DNA from: Trichomonas vaginalis G3
Taxonomy: Eukaryota; Parabasalia; Trichomonadida; Trichomonadidae
Reading direction: 5' to 3'
Assembly: GCF_026262505.1 (NCBI RefSeq)
Contig: NC_067205.1
Coordinates: forward strand, 1,984,001-2,048,000
Length of the DNA stretch: 64,000 bases
This document shows positions 9,102-18,740 of this stretch, in pieces. A model generated the notes under the pieces. The model ran no database searches and had not been told where the DNA came from. It saw nothing but the letters and a program-made list of their open reading frames with translations. The position numbers were made by a program, and so were the translations under genes. Positions within the stretch are counted from its first letter, which is position 1; every line of letters starts with the position of its first letter.

Positions 9102-9329
9102 AGTCTAAGAGTCATTTCTACCATAGAACTAGATATTGTCGAGTGCGGGACAAATTTGCCAGGTGTCACTTTTCAATAACCTTAAATTACGCTTTTCTAA
9201 TTTTTAAAAAATAACCTTAAATTATATTTGAAGAAATTATGTCTATGATATATGTTTTATGCTAGAATCTTGGAGTTTTCATGCACTACACAAGAGCTCC
9301 AAGGTTCCAAGAGTGAATGCTCAATAGCA

Positions 9330-9540
9330 ATTATAGAGATGTACCTTTTCAAAATGACTTTTACTGATTAAATTTAATCAATAGAAGACATTTTGAAAAG
9401 GTACCTCTACAATTAGATATACAAGAGATTCAAAGCTTCATTTCAGATAGATTTGAAACTTTGAAACTCTTGGTAGATTTTGAGTGAATGCTGACAATCA
9501 TCTTTGAGAAGGTTTTCTTTAAGAAAACCTTCTCAAAGAG
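9330..9540. repeat. Hairpins: GTACCTTTTCAAAATG pair and a 37-bp perfect palindrome
   Basis: GTACCTTTTCAAAATG near 9343 pairs with CATTTTGAAAAGGTAC near 9388. At 9502-9538 CTTTGAGAAGGTTTTCTT is followed directly by its complement. These continue the chain-of-hairpins style seen at 3535, 11751 and 12479. Confidence 0.7.
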
Positions 9541-9544
9541 GTTT

Positions 9545-9970
9545 CTCAGGAGCCCTGAGGCTCCCTTTCGTAATGATTGGGAGCCTTGGGGCTCCTGAGA
9601 CGAAGAATGGCTTCGCCGAATCTTTGATCAGCAGAGGCCAAATGAAAAGGCCTCTGCTGATGGATTCTCAGGAGCCCTGAGGCTCCCTTTCGTAATGATT
9701 GGGAGCCTTGGGGCTCCTGAGACGAAGAATGGCTTCGCCGAATCTTTGATCAGCAGAGGCCAAATGAAAAGGCCTCTGCTGATGGATTCTCAGGAGCCCT
9801 GAGGCTCCCTTTCGTAATGATTGGGAGCCTTGGGGCTCCTGAGACGAAGAATGGCTTCGCCGAATCTTTGATCAGCAGAGGCCAAATGAAAAGGCCTCTG
9901 CTGATGGATTCTCAGGAGCCCTGAGGCTCCCTTTCGTAATGATTGGGAGCCTTGGGGCTCCTGCAGCAGA
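9545..9970. repeat. 122-bp satellite, 3.5 copies, made of hairpins
   Basis: Units start at 9545, 9667, 9789 and 9911. Each contains an imperfect hairpin CTCAGGAGCCCTGAGGCTCC...GGGAGCCTTGGGGCTCCTGAG and a second hairpin built from CAGCAGAGGCC...GGCCTCTGCTG, so the array is again a string of stem-loops. Frames on the minus strand across it are repeat shadows. Confidence 0.85.
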
Positions 9971-10032
9971 GTATCGCTCTGCTCCATTAAATTTTTTAAA
10001 AAAAGTGCCGTGTGGCAAATTTGTCCTGTTCC

Positions 10033-10252
10033 CCATCTTTATTATTTTTTTTATTCCTTTGAAAAGTGACACTGGATAGTTTGTCCCTTTCTCGATATTG
10101 TCTCTCATTAAATATATATAACTGTAAACTGCTTAATTCATTTATCTATTTAGATAAAATTATATTTATATAAGATTTCATGTTATTATTTCATCTTTAT
10201 TATTTTTTTTATTCCTTTGAAAAGTGACACTGGATAGTTTGTCCCTTTCTCT
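10033..10252. repeat. Duplicated TIR end (10033-10093 and about 10188-10252)
   Basis: CATCTTTATTATTTTTTTTA plus TTCCTTTGAAAAGTGACACT plus GGATAGTTTGTCCCTTTCTC occurs twice in direct orientation about 158 bp apart. The second copy carries a second exact right-hand TIR at 10220-10245, so there are two alternative right ends for the 7841 element. Confidence 0.75.
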
Positions 10253-11393
10253 TTGACATCTTTTTTTTGCTGGCGACCCCCCCGTTTAGGGCATCAAAAA
10301 ACATGTTGTTTCGTTTCAAGATCGGGATATGTTGTGAACCCGACTTCTTTCATTAATGAAGTGATTTCTTAAGTTGAATAAAAACAAATTTGATTGAAAT
10401 TCATACAAAATTTCTTTTTATCATTATTATTTAAGATGCTTTTTATGTTGAATTGTTAATTTTTTTATTTCCACCTGGGATATTTTGAATTGGGCTAGCC
10501 CAATCCCACCTCTCAATTTTCTCTCAATTGGGCAATGGGGATCCCATATAAAATGTATTGTAACAAAATTTTACATGCATAATATAGTACAATTAAACAA
10601 CATTCTAAAAATATTAAATTCACATCATTTACTTGAAGATTTTATATTTTCAACAAAAATTAATACAATAATTACATTAAATTGAGGAGATTTATAATAT
10701 TTATTATAAATTAAAATATTATTACTCATTAATTTGTTGAAATATTGCATTTTAGTGGTAAAAATTAAAATTTAAGTTTACATGGAGAAAAAAATTTTTT
10801 AAATTCCAAAAAAAAATTCAATTGGGATAACGATAGGGACAAAAATTTAGAATCCCCATATGCTTGGGATAAAATCACATGACTACACCTATCGTCGGGA
10901 ATCTAACAACCCTAAGTAGCAATAATCGTAAAAGGGTATTGATAGGCTTGCTAAAGTAACTAATTTTAGCTGTCAAATACTTTTGTATTTTGAAGTAAAT
11001 TAGTATAAATTTGATATTATTTTAACTCCCTTTGAAAACCTCAATTTTCCATACAGAGGGAACGGGAATAGCATCCAATATTCCCTGAGAATGGTTGCGC
11101 ATTCTCAGTTCCCTCTATATTTCGAACGAAGCTCTCATCGGTCTTTTTTTTTAATACTAAACGTTTTTTTTCCCTGTCACTTTTAGCTAAAATTTGGGTT
11201 TGCCGAAAAAAATAAAACTGTACACTGATTTTCATTTTCATTTCCAGTCACTTTACTTATTATTTTTTCTTTTTTTCATTTTAATTATAAATTATTTCAT
11301 AATACCTTTATTTACGTTACCATTTTCTTTATTCTTTTGAATTCCATACTAGACACTTATAGAATATTTTGATTGTTAACGTACTTCATTAGA
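10253..11393. other. Gene-free DNA
   Basis: No supported coding region. It holds poly-T and poly-C tracts at 10261-10285 and an imperfect palindrome TTGGGCTAGCCCAA near 10490. The 66-codon frames at 10485-10685 and 11041-11241 show no family feature. Confidence 0.4.
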
Positions 11394-11588
11394 ATGAATC
11401 CTTACAAAGAGTATGTCGATCGAATTTACCTAATTGGTATTTCCAATCAGATTGAAGAAGGTAAAATGACATGGGAAGAAGCTTGCACCCATGTTCCCAT
11501 CGCCCCAACCCTTCAATCAAATGATTTCAAATATTTAGATGTTTCAAAATCTTTTTTACAAAATCATGTTTCGTACCGAAATGGCTAA
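11394..11588 (+). CDS. Short hypothetical protein (64 aa), possible host gene 5' fragment
   Basis: ATG at 11394 is preceded within 12 bp by TTCATTA, which fits the trichomonad initiator element (TCAYWYT-like) normally found just upstream of host start codons. The 64 residues begin MNPYKEYVDRIYLIGISNQI and have a balanced, helix-prone composition (KMTWEEACTHVPIAP), unlike the Asn/Lys-rich element genes. I do not recognise a domain. It may be the truncated N-terminus of a longer host or transposon gene whose remainder has been lost to the hairpin-rich DNA that follows; equally it could be a chance frame. Confidence 0.4.
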   Translation: MNPYKEYVDRIYLIGISNQIEEGKMTWEEACTHVPIAPTLQSNDFKYLDVSKSFLQNHVSYRNG

Positions 11589-11597
11589 CAAAAAAGT

Positions 11598-11750
11598 GAC
11601 AGAAAACCTTAAATTGCGCGGCAATTTTAATTAAAAAAATAAACATTAATTTTTGTGATTGATATTATGCATTTTATTTATATTATATAAGATTTAAATT
11701 TAGGGGAAAAATTGGAAAAAAAATAAGATTGGAAGTCTTTAGGTAAGAAG
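11598..11750. other. Gene-free DNA before the hairpin string
   Basis: AT-rich spacer beginning just after AAAAAAGTGACAGAAAACCT, another copy of the AAAAGTGACA word that ends several elements in this window. Confidence 0.35.
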
Positions 11751-11983
11751 GAAAGGGCAAGAGATATATAGTGTACCTATATACCTCTTGCCCTTTCATT
11801 CTAAGTAGAAATGGGAGAAACTTTGTCCGCATCATAAGTTATGCGGACAAAGTTTCTCCGATTTCTAATGGGAATTGCAGGCTATGAGGCACTGATATAT
11901 AATCAGTACCTCATAGCCTACAATTCCCCTTATTAGACTTCCAAACTTTGAGTTAATCTCTTGACATTAACTCAAAGTTTGGA
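11751..11983. repeat. String of four long hairpins
   Basis: Consecutive stem-loops: GAAAGGGCAAGAG pairs across 11751-11798; GGAGAAACTTTGTCCGCAT pairs across about 11813-11861; GGGAATTGCAGGCTATGAGG pairs across 11870-11929 with an ATCAGT-type loop flank; CCAAACTTTGAGTTAAT pairs across about 11941-11983. Stems are 17-24 bp and nearly perfect, with almost no unpaired DNA between them. Confidence 0.85.
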
Positions 11984-12478
11984 AAACTTCTCGTAAGAAT
12001 CAATCGTCAAAAACCTCGATTGCAGTTATATTCATTGTGTTAAATTTGATTTATTTTGAAATTTTTATAAATTAAATTTTATATAACATAAAGCGTTATG
12101 AATTAGTATTTCCATATGAATTTTATCTCGAAAATAGTAATTCTGTACAGTTATATTTCGGTTAATTTTGGAAATTTCTAGGAATACTTTAAGATAGTAT
12201 GATTATATATAACTCTGCCTTCATGATTTATTTTAGCTTTCGCGCAAATATCAGTTAACTTGTTGCATGCTAAGATCAGTCATAATGTAAACCTCTCAAT
12301 TTTATTGTCGTGGGAAGTATCTCAATTCCTTCAAAAAAATTGAAAAACTATTTAATTTTAAAAATATAATACTTTTAATTAGTTAATTAATTGGAGATAT
12401 TTTTAAAAAATCACTTTTGATAATACTTTTGAGAACTTTAATTAAAAAAATATATTCAAAAATATCCAGGATATCAAG
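11984..12478. other. Gene-free AT-rich spacer
   Basis: Nothing recognisable between the two hairpin strings. Confidence 0.35.
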
Positions 12479-12790
12479 AGGGAATTGTTCCTTATGAGGT
12501 ATATAGTTATGATGTATACCTCATAAGGAACAATTCCCTCCTTAAAATGAGAAAACTTGTTCGAAATTGTTTATCATTTCGAACAAGTTTTCTCGTTTTT
12601 AATAGGAAACTAAAGGCTATGAGGCACTGATTATATATTAGTGCCTCATAGCCTTTAGTTCCTAATAGATAGCTGGGGAACTTTCTCCAAATGATAAGTT
12701 ATTCAGAGAAAGTTTCCCAGCTATCAAGAGGGAATTGTTCCTTATGAGGTATATAGTTATGATGTATACCTCATAAGGAACAATTCCCTC
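12479..12790. repeat. String of five long hairpins, first and last identical
   Basis: Stem-loops at about 12479-12540 (GAGGGAATTGTTCCTTATGA stem), 12549-12595 (GAGAAAACTTGTTCGAAAT), 12604-12662 (GGAACTAAAGGCTATGAGG-like), 12671-12723 (AGCTGGGGAACTTTCTC-like) and 12728-12790, which repeats the first. Three of the stems carry TGAGGYAC/TGAGGTAT near the loop. Confidence 0.85.
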
Positions 12791-13365
12791 CTTAAAATCG
12801 TAGACATTTTTATACTTATTAATCAACCATTCAAAATCATATTCCTCTGAAAAGTTATTTTATTAAAAATTTAGAATTTTAATAAATATAGAGTTTGAAT
12901 TTCATACAATACCTATATATTTTCAATAATGGAATTTGAAAACCATTCTCAAAAGTTCTCAGAAAACACTTTTTTCATTAATTTTAAGAAATCTGAGTAT
13001 TAAATTAAGTGATAAATTCGTTTGACACTACTTTAATTTTTAAATTCAAAAAATTATATGTGCTTCTTAAAATGACTCAAAAAAATTTTATTATAAAATA
13101 ATATATAATATTAAAAATCCCACAACATTTTTTTACTTTACATAATCGTACTTCCTCGACGATTAATTTCCACTCAATTTCTATCGTTGACCGAACTTAG
13201 CATGCAACAAACTTAACTCCATTATTTGATTTTGTGATGGCTTCACAAAGCCAATCAACATCAATCTCTTCTGGAGAATGTCTTCTCATCTAGAATATTT
13301 TCAATACTTTACATACAAACATTTTTATTTCTAAAAAACTTTTTAATTTTTTCTAGGATATATGA
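12791..13365. other. Gene-free AT-rich DNA flanking element C
   Basis: No gene, repeat or motif that I can support. Confidence 0.35.
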
Positions 13366-13370
13366 ATGAA
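13366..13370. repeat. Left target-site duplication of element C (ATGAA)
   Basis: ATGAA directly precedes the AGTTAGTATAC terminus and directly follows the inverted terminus at 57341-57345. Confidence 0.75.
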
Positions 13371-13560
13371 AGTTAGTATACATATCAAGGGTACTGAGGC
13401 ACTGTGCGCCTCCTTACCCATTATATGTGAATTTGACACTTTACAAAACCGTTAACGTATATTTTACAACACAAACGACAACACTAACTTAACCTTAAAT
13501 ATTTACAAAGCCGCCAACCACTTCACTTCACTAACGTTTTCACAAACGACTTCACTAATG
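13371..13560. repeat. Left terminal inverted repeat of element C (outermost part)
   Basis: The outer ~190 bp contains GGGTACTGAGGCACTGTGCG and ACGTATATTTTACAACACAA. The same block, with scattered differences, forms the ends of element D, so C and D share one terminal family. The TIR continues without a break into the arm. Confidence 0.85.
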
Positions 13561-13576
13561 TAAAAAATAAACGTTC

Positions 13577-13897
13577 TCACTTACAAAAGTATTGCAACTC
13601 CTCCCATTGCTGTGCTTCACATAACAGTTCATATTCTTCTGACTCACTTTCTTCTTCATATAGGTCAAAATCACTGTCAAAATAAATGTATGTAAGTTTT
13701 GACAAAGCTAATGAAACACGTTTACCGTTTGTATCGTATGCTTGTATAAACTTTCCATTATGCTTGTAGTCATAAACGCTCAAACTAACTTTACCCTTTC
13801 TCCCTCGTATCTGATAGAATGTATTTTCACGAGGAACGAAGAACAAATTCTTGAACTCATGACCGTTGTAGTTTGTTATCTCAATAGTTTTCGTCAT
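13577..13897 (-). CDS. 106-aa terminal-region protein, left-arm copy
   Basis: The true start is probably ATG at 13897 (MTKTIEITNYNGHEFKNLF); a frame extends upstream without ATG. The protein is identical in its visible sequence to the right-arm copy at 56814-57134. It shares a pattern (I-E-I-T-x-Y-x-x-H-x-F, an aromatic pair, L-x-x-x-x-x-x-G, then I/L-x-K-L-x-x-x-Y) with the 94-aa protein in the TIRs of element D and with the C-terminal domain of the HNH protein at 52371. The C-terminus is acidic (YEEESESEEYE). As an arm-terminal gene with a module also attached to a nuclease, a DNA-binding role at the element ends is a reasonable inference. Family not recognised. Confidence 0.65.
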   Translation of the reverse strand: MTKTIEITNYNGHEFKNLFFVPRENTFYQIRGRKGKVSLSVYDYKHNGKFIQAYDTNGKRVSLALSKLTYIYFDSDFDLYEEESESEEYELLCEAQQWEELQYFCK

Positions 13898-14002
13898 TAC
13901 ATCCAAAATAAAAATTTTCAGTAAAATAAAAATAAACTTAAAAATTAATGATATTACTACCTTCACGCGTATGAAAACATAGCGCAAAAATATATTTAGG
14001 TG

Positions 14003-14050
14003 AAGTGGTGAGATCTCACCTCTTTTTTCACCTGTTTTTTCACCCTGTTG
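14003..14050. repeat. GATC-centred word cassette (GGTGA type)
   Basis: GGTGAAGTGGTGAGATCTCA is followed by CACCTCTTTTTTCACCTG and a second TTCACC. It lies between the 78-aa and 106-aa genes, in the same place as the GTTAG-type cassette of element D at 18395-18440. Confidence 0.8.
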
Positions 14051-14061
14051 AATTCATTGCT

Positions 14062-14298
14062 TTATAACTCTCTTCCTTTCTCCAACTCTTCTAGCTTCTT
14101 CTTAAGTTCAGCAATGTTGTCTTCATGAAGTTTGATCTTTCTCAAAATTCCTTCTCTATCTAATGGTTGCTTTATCTTTCTAAACTGAACTCTACCATCC
14201 TTCATAGTATGAATGTAAAAACCTTCTGGAATAGTTCCTGATTTAATGTATTCTACCAAGAACTTTTGTTTCATTGCTTCAGTGACTTTAGTCGTCAT
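14062..14298 (-). CDS. 78-aa basic coiled-coil protein, left-arm copy
   Basis: ATG at 14298, stop at 14062. The N-terminal half has the pattern GFY-x-x-x-x-KDGR-x-x-x-RK-x-K-x-PL, and the C-terminal 35 residues form a Lys/Glu heptad coiled coil (IRKIKLHEDNIAELKKKL-type). The same protein is encoded at 56412-56648 and, with two or three changes, at 18456-18692 in element D. A longer D protein (20844-21278) shares the N-terminal pattern. Probably a small dimeric nucleic-acid-binding or scaffold protein; function unknown. Confidence 0.65.
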   Translation of the reverse strand: MTTKVTEAMKQKFLVEYIKSGTIPEGFYIHTMKDGRVQFRKIKQPLDREGILRKIKLHEDNIAELKKKLEELEKGREL

Positions 14299-14942
14299 TT
14301 TACTCTAAGGTGAAGCTAGCACAGCGATAATGGATTTCATGACTTTTTAGTATTTCACGCAATCTTAACAGATAGCCTTACAAGTACTTCCAGTGTCCCT
14401 AGCTGTCTCTCCTTTTTATATAACTCCATGACATTTATAATCTCGCGAAACTTAACAGGTAGCATAACAGATTAAAATCAGATGAGGTTTTGAACCAAAA
14501 TTTCTAAGCAACGTTGTCAAGGATTTTGAGGAACTAGGGACAGAGTGTGGCAAAGTCCAAGATTTAATTTATCTTCATCTGTTTCATCAGCTATCTCATC
14601 TAATATGCCAATATTTTATTCATAACTCGTGGCAAACTCACTAACTTTCATTATGTTCATCTGCATGCTTCATCTGATAGAAAGTATGACTTTCATTAAC
14701 TCTGTGAGATAATGAAAACTACTAGGGACAGAGACCATGGTAAAGTTTATGACTTTCATTATTTCCAGAACTTAATGAAAACTACTAGGGACAGAGACCA
14801 TGGCAAAGTTCATGATTTAATTTATTCTCTCACTAACAACAAACACAAACTCCAACACTAACATCAAGTACTAACTTCAGCACAAATGACAAACGCTAAC
14901 AACAAACACAAACTCCAACACTAACGACAAAAATAAATGTCC
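14299..14942. repeat. Intergenic region with ~65-bp direct repeats (two copies here)
   Basis: GGGACAGAGACCATGGYAAA recurs with an AACTACTA leader twice between about 14720 and 14815, plus a diverged GGGACAGAGTGTGGCAAAGT near 14526. The right arm has three copies of the CCATGG type. Short words such as ACAACAAACACAAACTCCAA repeat near 14830-14930. No gene is seen. Confidence 0.65.
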
Positions 14943-17470
14943 TCACTTCTTAACAAAGTAATATGTGCTTCTTACACCACCATAGCTCAAACGTTTCTTT
15001 TCAAACATCGATTGAAACTTATTTTGAGCCATTGGCTTTAGTCTCTTTTTCTTCAAATACGCCAAGAAATCTTCTTCACATCTTTTCACTTCATAGCCTT
15101 CTTTAAACTCCTCCTTGTTAAGTTCTATGAAATCTTTTATCTCATTCTTTGTTGCAATGGCTTCTTCACGAACGACATCGTGAACTATTTCATCATTGCA
15201 TTCATGTATGACCTCCTCACTGTTCTCATGAACTATTTCAACACTGTTCTCATGAACGACCTCCTTACTGTCTTTCATAAGCGTTTCAAAGTCTCCTTTA
15301 CTCATTACTTCAATCTCATGCTGTTCACAGTAGTACTTAAACTCACTGTATATGTCTTTGTTGTATGTTATATTGCTTCCCATGTACTCCATGAATTTTT
15401 CAAGCACTTCCTCATAATTCACTGTTTCTTTCTTTCCACGACCTTCTAATATCATACTTGCTTCGTAAATATAACTTCTTGCAGAACCGTCTCGCTTTCT
15501 ACTTCTCTTCACAAATTCTCTCATCTTGCCACCAAATACATTTGAACTACATGCAAAGAATTCATTCTCCTTCGCAAATTCTTTATATCTTCTGTAGCAC
15601 TCTGTACAATTCCATCCGGATACAAACTTTTCATAGAACTCCTCGTAAAACATTTGGTAAGGTGTTTTGTTCATTTCGATGAGTTCTTGTTTAGCCCTGG
15701 TGAATGGTATCTTCCTTACATCAAATTCACTTAAATCTTTCTTCATGAAGTACGTCAGTAAGTTTGAATAAAACTCTTCATTAAAGCTTTCAATGAGATT
15801 TGAGAAATATTCGTAATTTCCTTTGTATCTGCTGCTTACGTCAATGACAACAAATCTTCTGTCGTCTTTGTCAATCTTTACTGAGTTGAAGTTGTTAGAT
15901 ATCATGATGATATTACAAACATTCTCTATCTTTCTTACTGGCTGACACTTCTGATTTAAGTCCAACTGAGTCTCTGTTACTATTGACTTTAGTGCGTCGT
16001 GGTTCATGACCTTAGACGTATCGCATGAGCTTAGTTCATTGCATACGATGAGCTTCATGTTCTCAATAGCAGCATTGAATCTACCAACCACATTCTCTAT
16101 TGCCGTTATATTATTGTTGGCGTACTTGCTAATGAGCTCGCATAGAACATTACTAAGTACATTCTTACCAGTTCCTTGCTTTCCTATTAACAAAAGTACT
16201 GTTCCAGTCTTTCCACAAGGATTTTGAACGATGTAGGCGAACCAGTTCAAAACATACTCATAAAGCTCTTCATCCTCATTACATATGACATCGTGAACAT
16301 GTTTCAAATATCCTTCAATAATGCTTTCATCTACTTCATTCAGTACCTCATACTCATATCCTCTGAAATAGCTGTAAATGTCATCTCTTTCGTCAAAGAA
16401 TCTCATGCCTGACTTCATAAGATAGTTCTTGTTCTGACCCGCTTCATAAATCATCAGTGCGTTCACATCCTTCTCTCAATACGTCCTACATAAACACTCT
16501 TCATGAGCTTATTGAATTCCTTGCTATCTACTGACACAAGTGTTGTTGTGTCTCGTATTCCATCATAATCTTTCACTAGATATGTCATACGTGCTCCGTC
16601 AATAACAACAACACATCTTCTTAAGTCATTTATAACACTAGCTATGTCAATACCGTCCTCACTCATGTACTTATTTCTTCTCAAGTCCTTTAGTGTGAAA
16701 GTGTCTCTAAGTTCTATTTCAAGCAATTCATTTACACATCCTTTGCAATACTTCTCTATAAAATATTTCTGTCGTTCTTTACTAAGTTTCTTAACAGCTC
16801 TGAAGAACCATGTGTTTTGACTCAAACATCCTTCACAACTTCTCTCATTCATTCCTAGTTCTTTCATGTCATTATCTTCAACCTCTATGGTCTCATTGAC
16901 TAAGGTCAAAGGGTTCTTAGTCATTGCTGGTCTTATCTGAAACAATGTTTGTGCAACAGGTTTAACTAGTTCAGCAACGTCCTTCCTTAATATGAATAGC
17001 TGTTTCCACTCATCTTTGCTAACAGTTCTTTCATAACCACTGACAGTAATGATTTCATTTGCTGACCTTAGACACTTATGTTCTATCATTTGTATTGCTT
17101 TTGTGTAAGGCTTTCGTGAGCATAGGTTGTATATGTCATTCCTGCAATGTTCATTCATGCCAATAGTACTAAATTCTTTCTTTGCTGTTGAGTGCATAAT
17201 ATCCATTAGTTCCTGTGTTCGTATTGCTGTCTCATAAAATACAACAAGACCTTTGTCATCTATGACGTACTTACCGAAAACATTGCTTATATTCTTTAAC
17301 CATGAAATAACATCCTCATTCATGCTGTCAAACATGAAGTAAGGTCTTACATACTCTTCACTTATAAGATACTCCACAAAGTACTTGTTAAACTCTATGT
17401 CCTCGTGAGCGATTTCATTAGGTTTGATATTAGTTCCTTTTGTCATTGCTGTCATGTACTTCACTCTCAT
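14943..17470 (-). pseudogene. Primase-helicase-like protein (SF3/D5 class), left-arm copy, broken
   Basis: This is the left-arm counterpart of the 842-aa protein at 53176-55704 and nearly identical to it. It carries the SF3 helicase Walker A (GKQGTGKN), the B-type VCNEL motif and the motif C region (NIIMISNN), after an N-terminal region with RPYFMFDS. The copy is broken, with about one break, so it is treated as a fossil; the gene on the right arm looks whole. It is oriented towards the left terminus. Confidence 0.8.
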
Positions 17471-17570
17471 AGTTCCTTTCAATAGCGTAAAAATACTTCA
17501 TTGTTTCATAACTGCTCTAAATTCTGTTCAAAATTCGTACAACATAACTTTTTAACATTAGTGAAAGAAC

Positions 17571-17813
17571 ATGAGCGAAACAACAACATCTAACATTACA
17601 GAAGAAGTCAATGACAATGCCGATGAAAACATTACAGAAGGAGCTAGTGAAAATATTGACGAGTTCAGTGAGGAAGAAGATATTGAAGACGTCAATGAGA
17701 ACGTTAGTGGGGAACAAACTCAATGGGAAACATTAAGAAATCATGAAGATTATGAGATTTGTACGACATATCCTTTTACTATTCGTCGAAAGAAAGACAA
17801 ACATATTATGAGT
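17571..17813 (+). pseudogene. HNH endonuclease gene, 5' part, interrupted by insertion of element D
   Basis: The frame starts at ATG 17571 (MSETTTSNITEEVN) and matches the right-arm HNH protein (52371-53075) up to the insertion of element D. The other part of the interrupted gene follows D at 39651-40117. The part here covers the acidic leader and the start of a NUMOD4-like region (WETLRNHEDYEICTTYP). It is divergent from the primase-helicase gene, about 100 bp apart. Confidence 0.85.
17809..17813. repeat. Left target-site duplication of element D (TGAGT)
   Basis: TGAGT occurs immediately before the AGTTAGTATGGG terminus and immediately after the inverted terminus at 39651-39655. The uninterrupted site in the right arm has a single TGAGT. 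Confidence 0.9.
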
Positions 17814-18470
17814 AGTTAGTATGGGTTAGTTGGGTACTGTGGCACTGCGCACCTACTTACCCATGATATGTGAATTTGACACTTTACAAAACTGTTAACG
17901 TATATTTTACAACACAAACGACAACACTAACTTAACCTTAAATGTTTACAAAACCACCAACCATTTCACCTCACTAACGAACTCACTAATGAAAAAATAA
18001 ACGTTCTCATAAATTTTCTTCTATATCTTCATCGTCAATGTTAACTCTATTGTAGTCATACTTGAAGTCATAAAGTTTCTCAAGTTTTGAAATGCATAGT
18101 CTTGTTAACTTACCTTCATCATCATAAGTTTTTATAAAACTACCATGACAATCTTTATAAACAGTCAGTGTATAGTCAACTGGTCTAGGATGAAGTGTAA
18201 AGAACATGTTATGCTCAGGAAGGAAGAATAAATGTTTAAATGTATGTTTGTTATATGTTTTGATTTGTATGAGTTGCTTTTGTTCTGTCATTACATCCAA
18301 ATAAAATAAAAATAATTTTAAAAAATAAAATAAAAAATAAATGATCTCACCACCCTCACACGTATGAAAACATAGCGCAAAAATAATGTTTATGTTAGAA
18401 TGTTAGATCTAACACGTTTTCTAACCTCATTTCTAACCCTGTTGAATTCATTGTTTTATAACTCTCTTCC
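17814..18470. repeat. Left terminal inverted repeat of element D (~657 bp)
   Basis: It matches 38994-39650 in reverse complement, from AGTTAGTATGGG to the GGAAGAGAGTTATAAAACAA block. The encoded 94-aa protein is identical at both ends, so the TIRs have been homogenised or are young. A GTTAG-type GATC cassette lies at its inner part. Confidence 0.9.
18007..18291 (-). CDS. 94-aa TIR-encoded protein, left copy
   Basis: ATG at 18291 (MTEQKQLIQIKTYNKHTFKH); the frame also runs nine bases further upstream from a TTG. The leader is a long T/A run ending TTTGGATGTA, the same as for the 106-aa genes of element C. It shares with those and with the C-terminal domain of the HNH protein the pattern I-x-x-Y-x-x-H-x-F-x-x-x-F, a central L-x-V/I, a G-x-x-I/V, and a terminal I-x-K-L-x-x-L-Y-x-F. 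The tail is acidic (NIDDEDIEENL). Being encoded within both TIRs suggests a role in terminus recognition, replication or transposition. Inference only. Confidence 0.7.
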   Translation of the reverse strand: MTEQKQLIQIKTYNKHTFKHLFFLPEHNMFFTLHPRPVDYTLTVYKDCHGSFIKTYDDEGKLTRLCISKLEKLYDFKYDYNRVNIDDEDIEENL

Positions 18471-18692
18471 TTTCTCCAACTCTTCTAACTTCTTCTTAAG
18501 TTCAGCAATGTTGTCCTCATGAAGTTTAATCTTTCTCAAAATTCCTTCTTTATCTAATGGTTGCTTTATCTTTCTAAACTGAACTCTACCATCCTTCATA
18601 GTATGAACGTAAAAACCTTCTGGAATAATTCCTGATTTAATGTATTCTACCAAAAACTTTTGTTTCATTGCTTCAGTGACTTTAGTCGTCAT
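18456..18692 (-). CDS. 78-aa basic coiled-coil protein (element D copy)
   Basis: The start is ATG at 18692 (MTTKVTEAMKQKFLVEYIKS). It is nearly identical to the 78-aa proteins of element C, with the GFY...KDGR...RK-x-K-x-PL pattern followed by a Lys/Glu coiled coil. Its last codons lie in the TIR. The upstream region has AACGTTATTTTTATTTAA, a version of the leader element seen before several genes of D. Function unknown. Confidence 0.65.
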   Translation of the reverse strand: MTTKVTEAMKQKFLVEYIKSGIIPEGFYVHTMKDGRVQFRKIKQPLDKEGILRKIKLHEDNIAELKKKLEELEKGREL

Positions 18693-18740
18693 TTCAATCA
18701 AATAAAAATTTTAATATTAAATAAAAATAACGTTATTTTT

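Larger units (their letters stand above)
9147..10026. mobile_element. Second, inner TIR pair related to the 7841-10087 termini
   Basis: GGGACAAATTTGCCAGGTG with TCACTTTT at 9147-9173 pairs imperfectly with the inverted sequence AAAAGTGCCGTGTGGCAAAT at 10001-10026. The first nine bases and the TCACTTTT end resemble the outer TIRs, so two related elements may be nested. No transposase. Confidence 0.4.
7841..10087. mobile_element. TIR-bounded element of unknown family, filled with satellites
   Basis: GGGACAAACTATCCAGTG followed by TCACTTTT at 7841-7866 is matched exactly in inverted orientation at 10062-10087. The 2.25-kb interior has no transposase; it holds a 121-bp satellite, a second pair of related TIRs and a 122-bp satellite. 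I see no clear target-site duplication. It is probably a non-autonomous DNA transposon or a nest of them; the superfamily is not decidable by eye. Confidence 0.55.

Noticed and set aside
8201-9214. Frames of 72-78 codons over the 121-bp satellite
   Set aside because: Satellite shadows; they lack a start or stop context outside the repeat.
9790-10108. Minus-strand frames over the 122-bp satellite
   Set aside because: Composed of the repeated hairpin sequence only.
10485-10685. 66-codon plus frame (MNWASPIPPLNF...)
   Set aside because: Begins in a palindrome and runs into Asn/Ile/Lys-rich AT sequence; no conserved feature.
13371-17813. Reading C as two separate elements facing each other
   Set aside because: Only two AGTTAGTATAC-type termini belong to C and the outer ones carry a matching 5-bp duplication; there are no termini at the centre.
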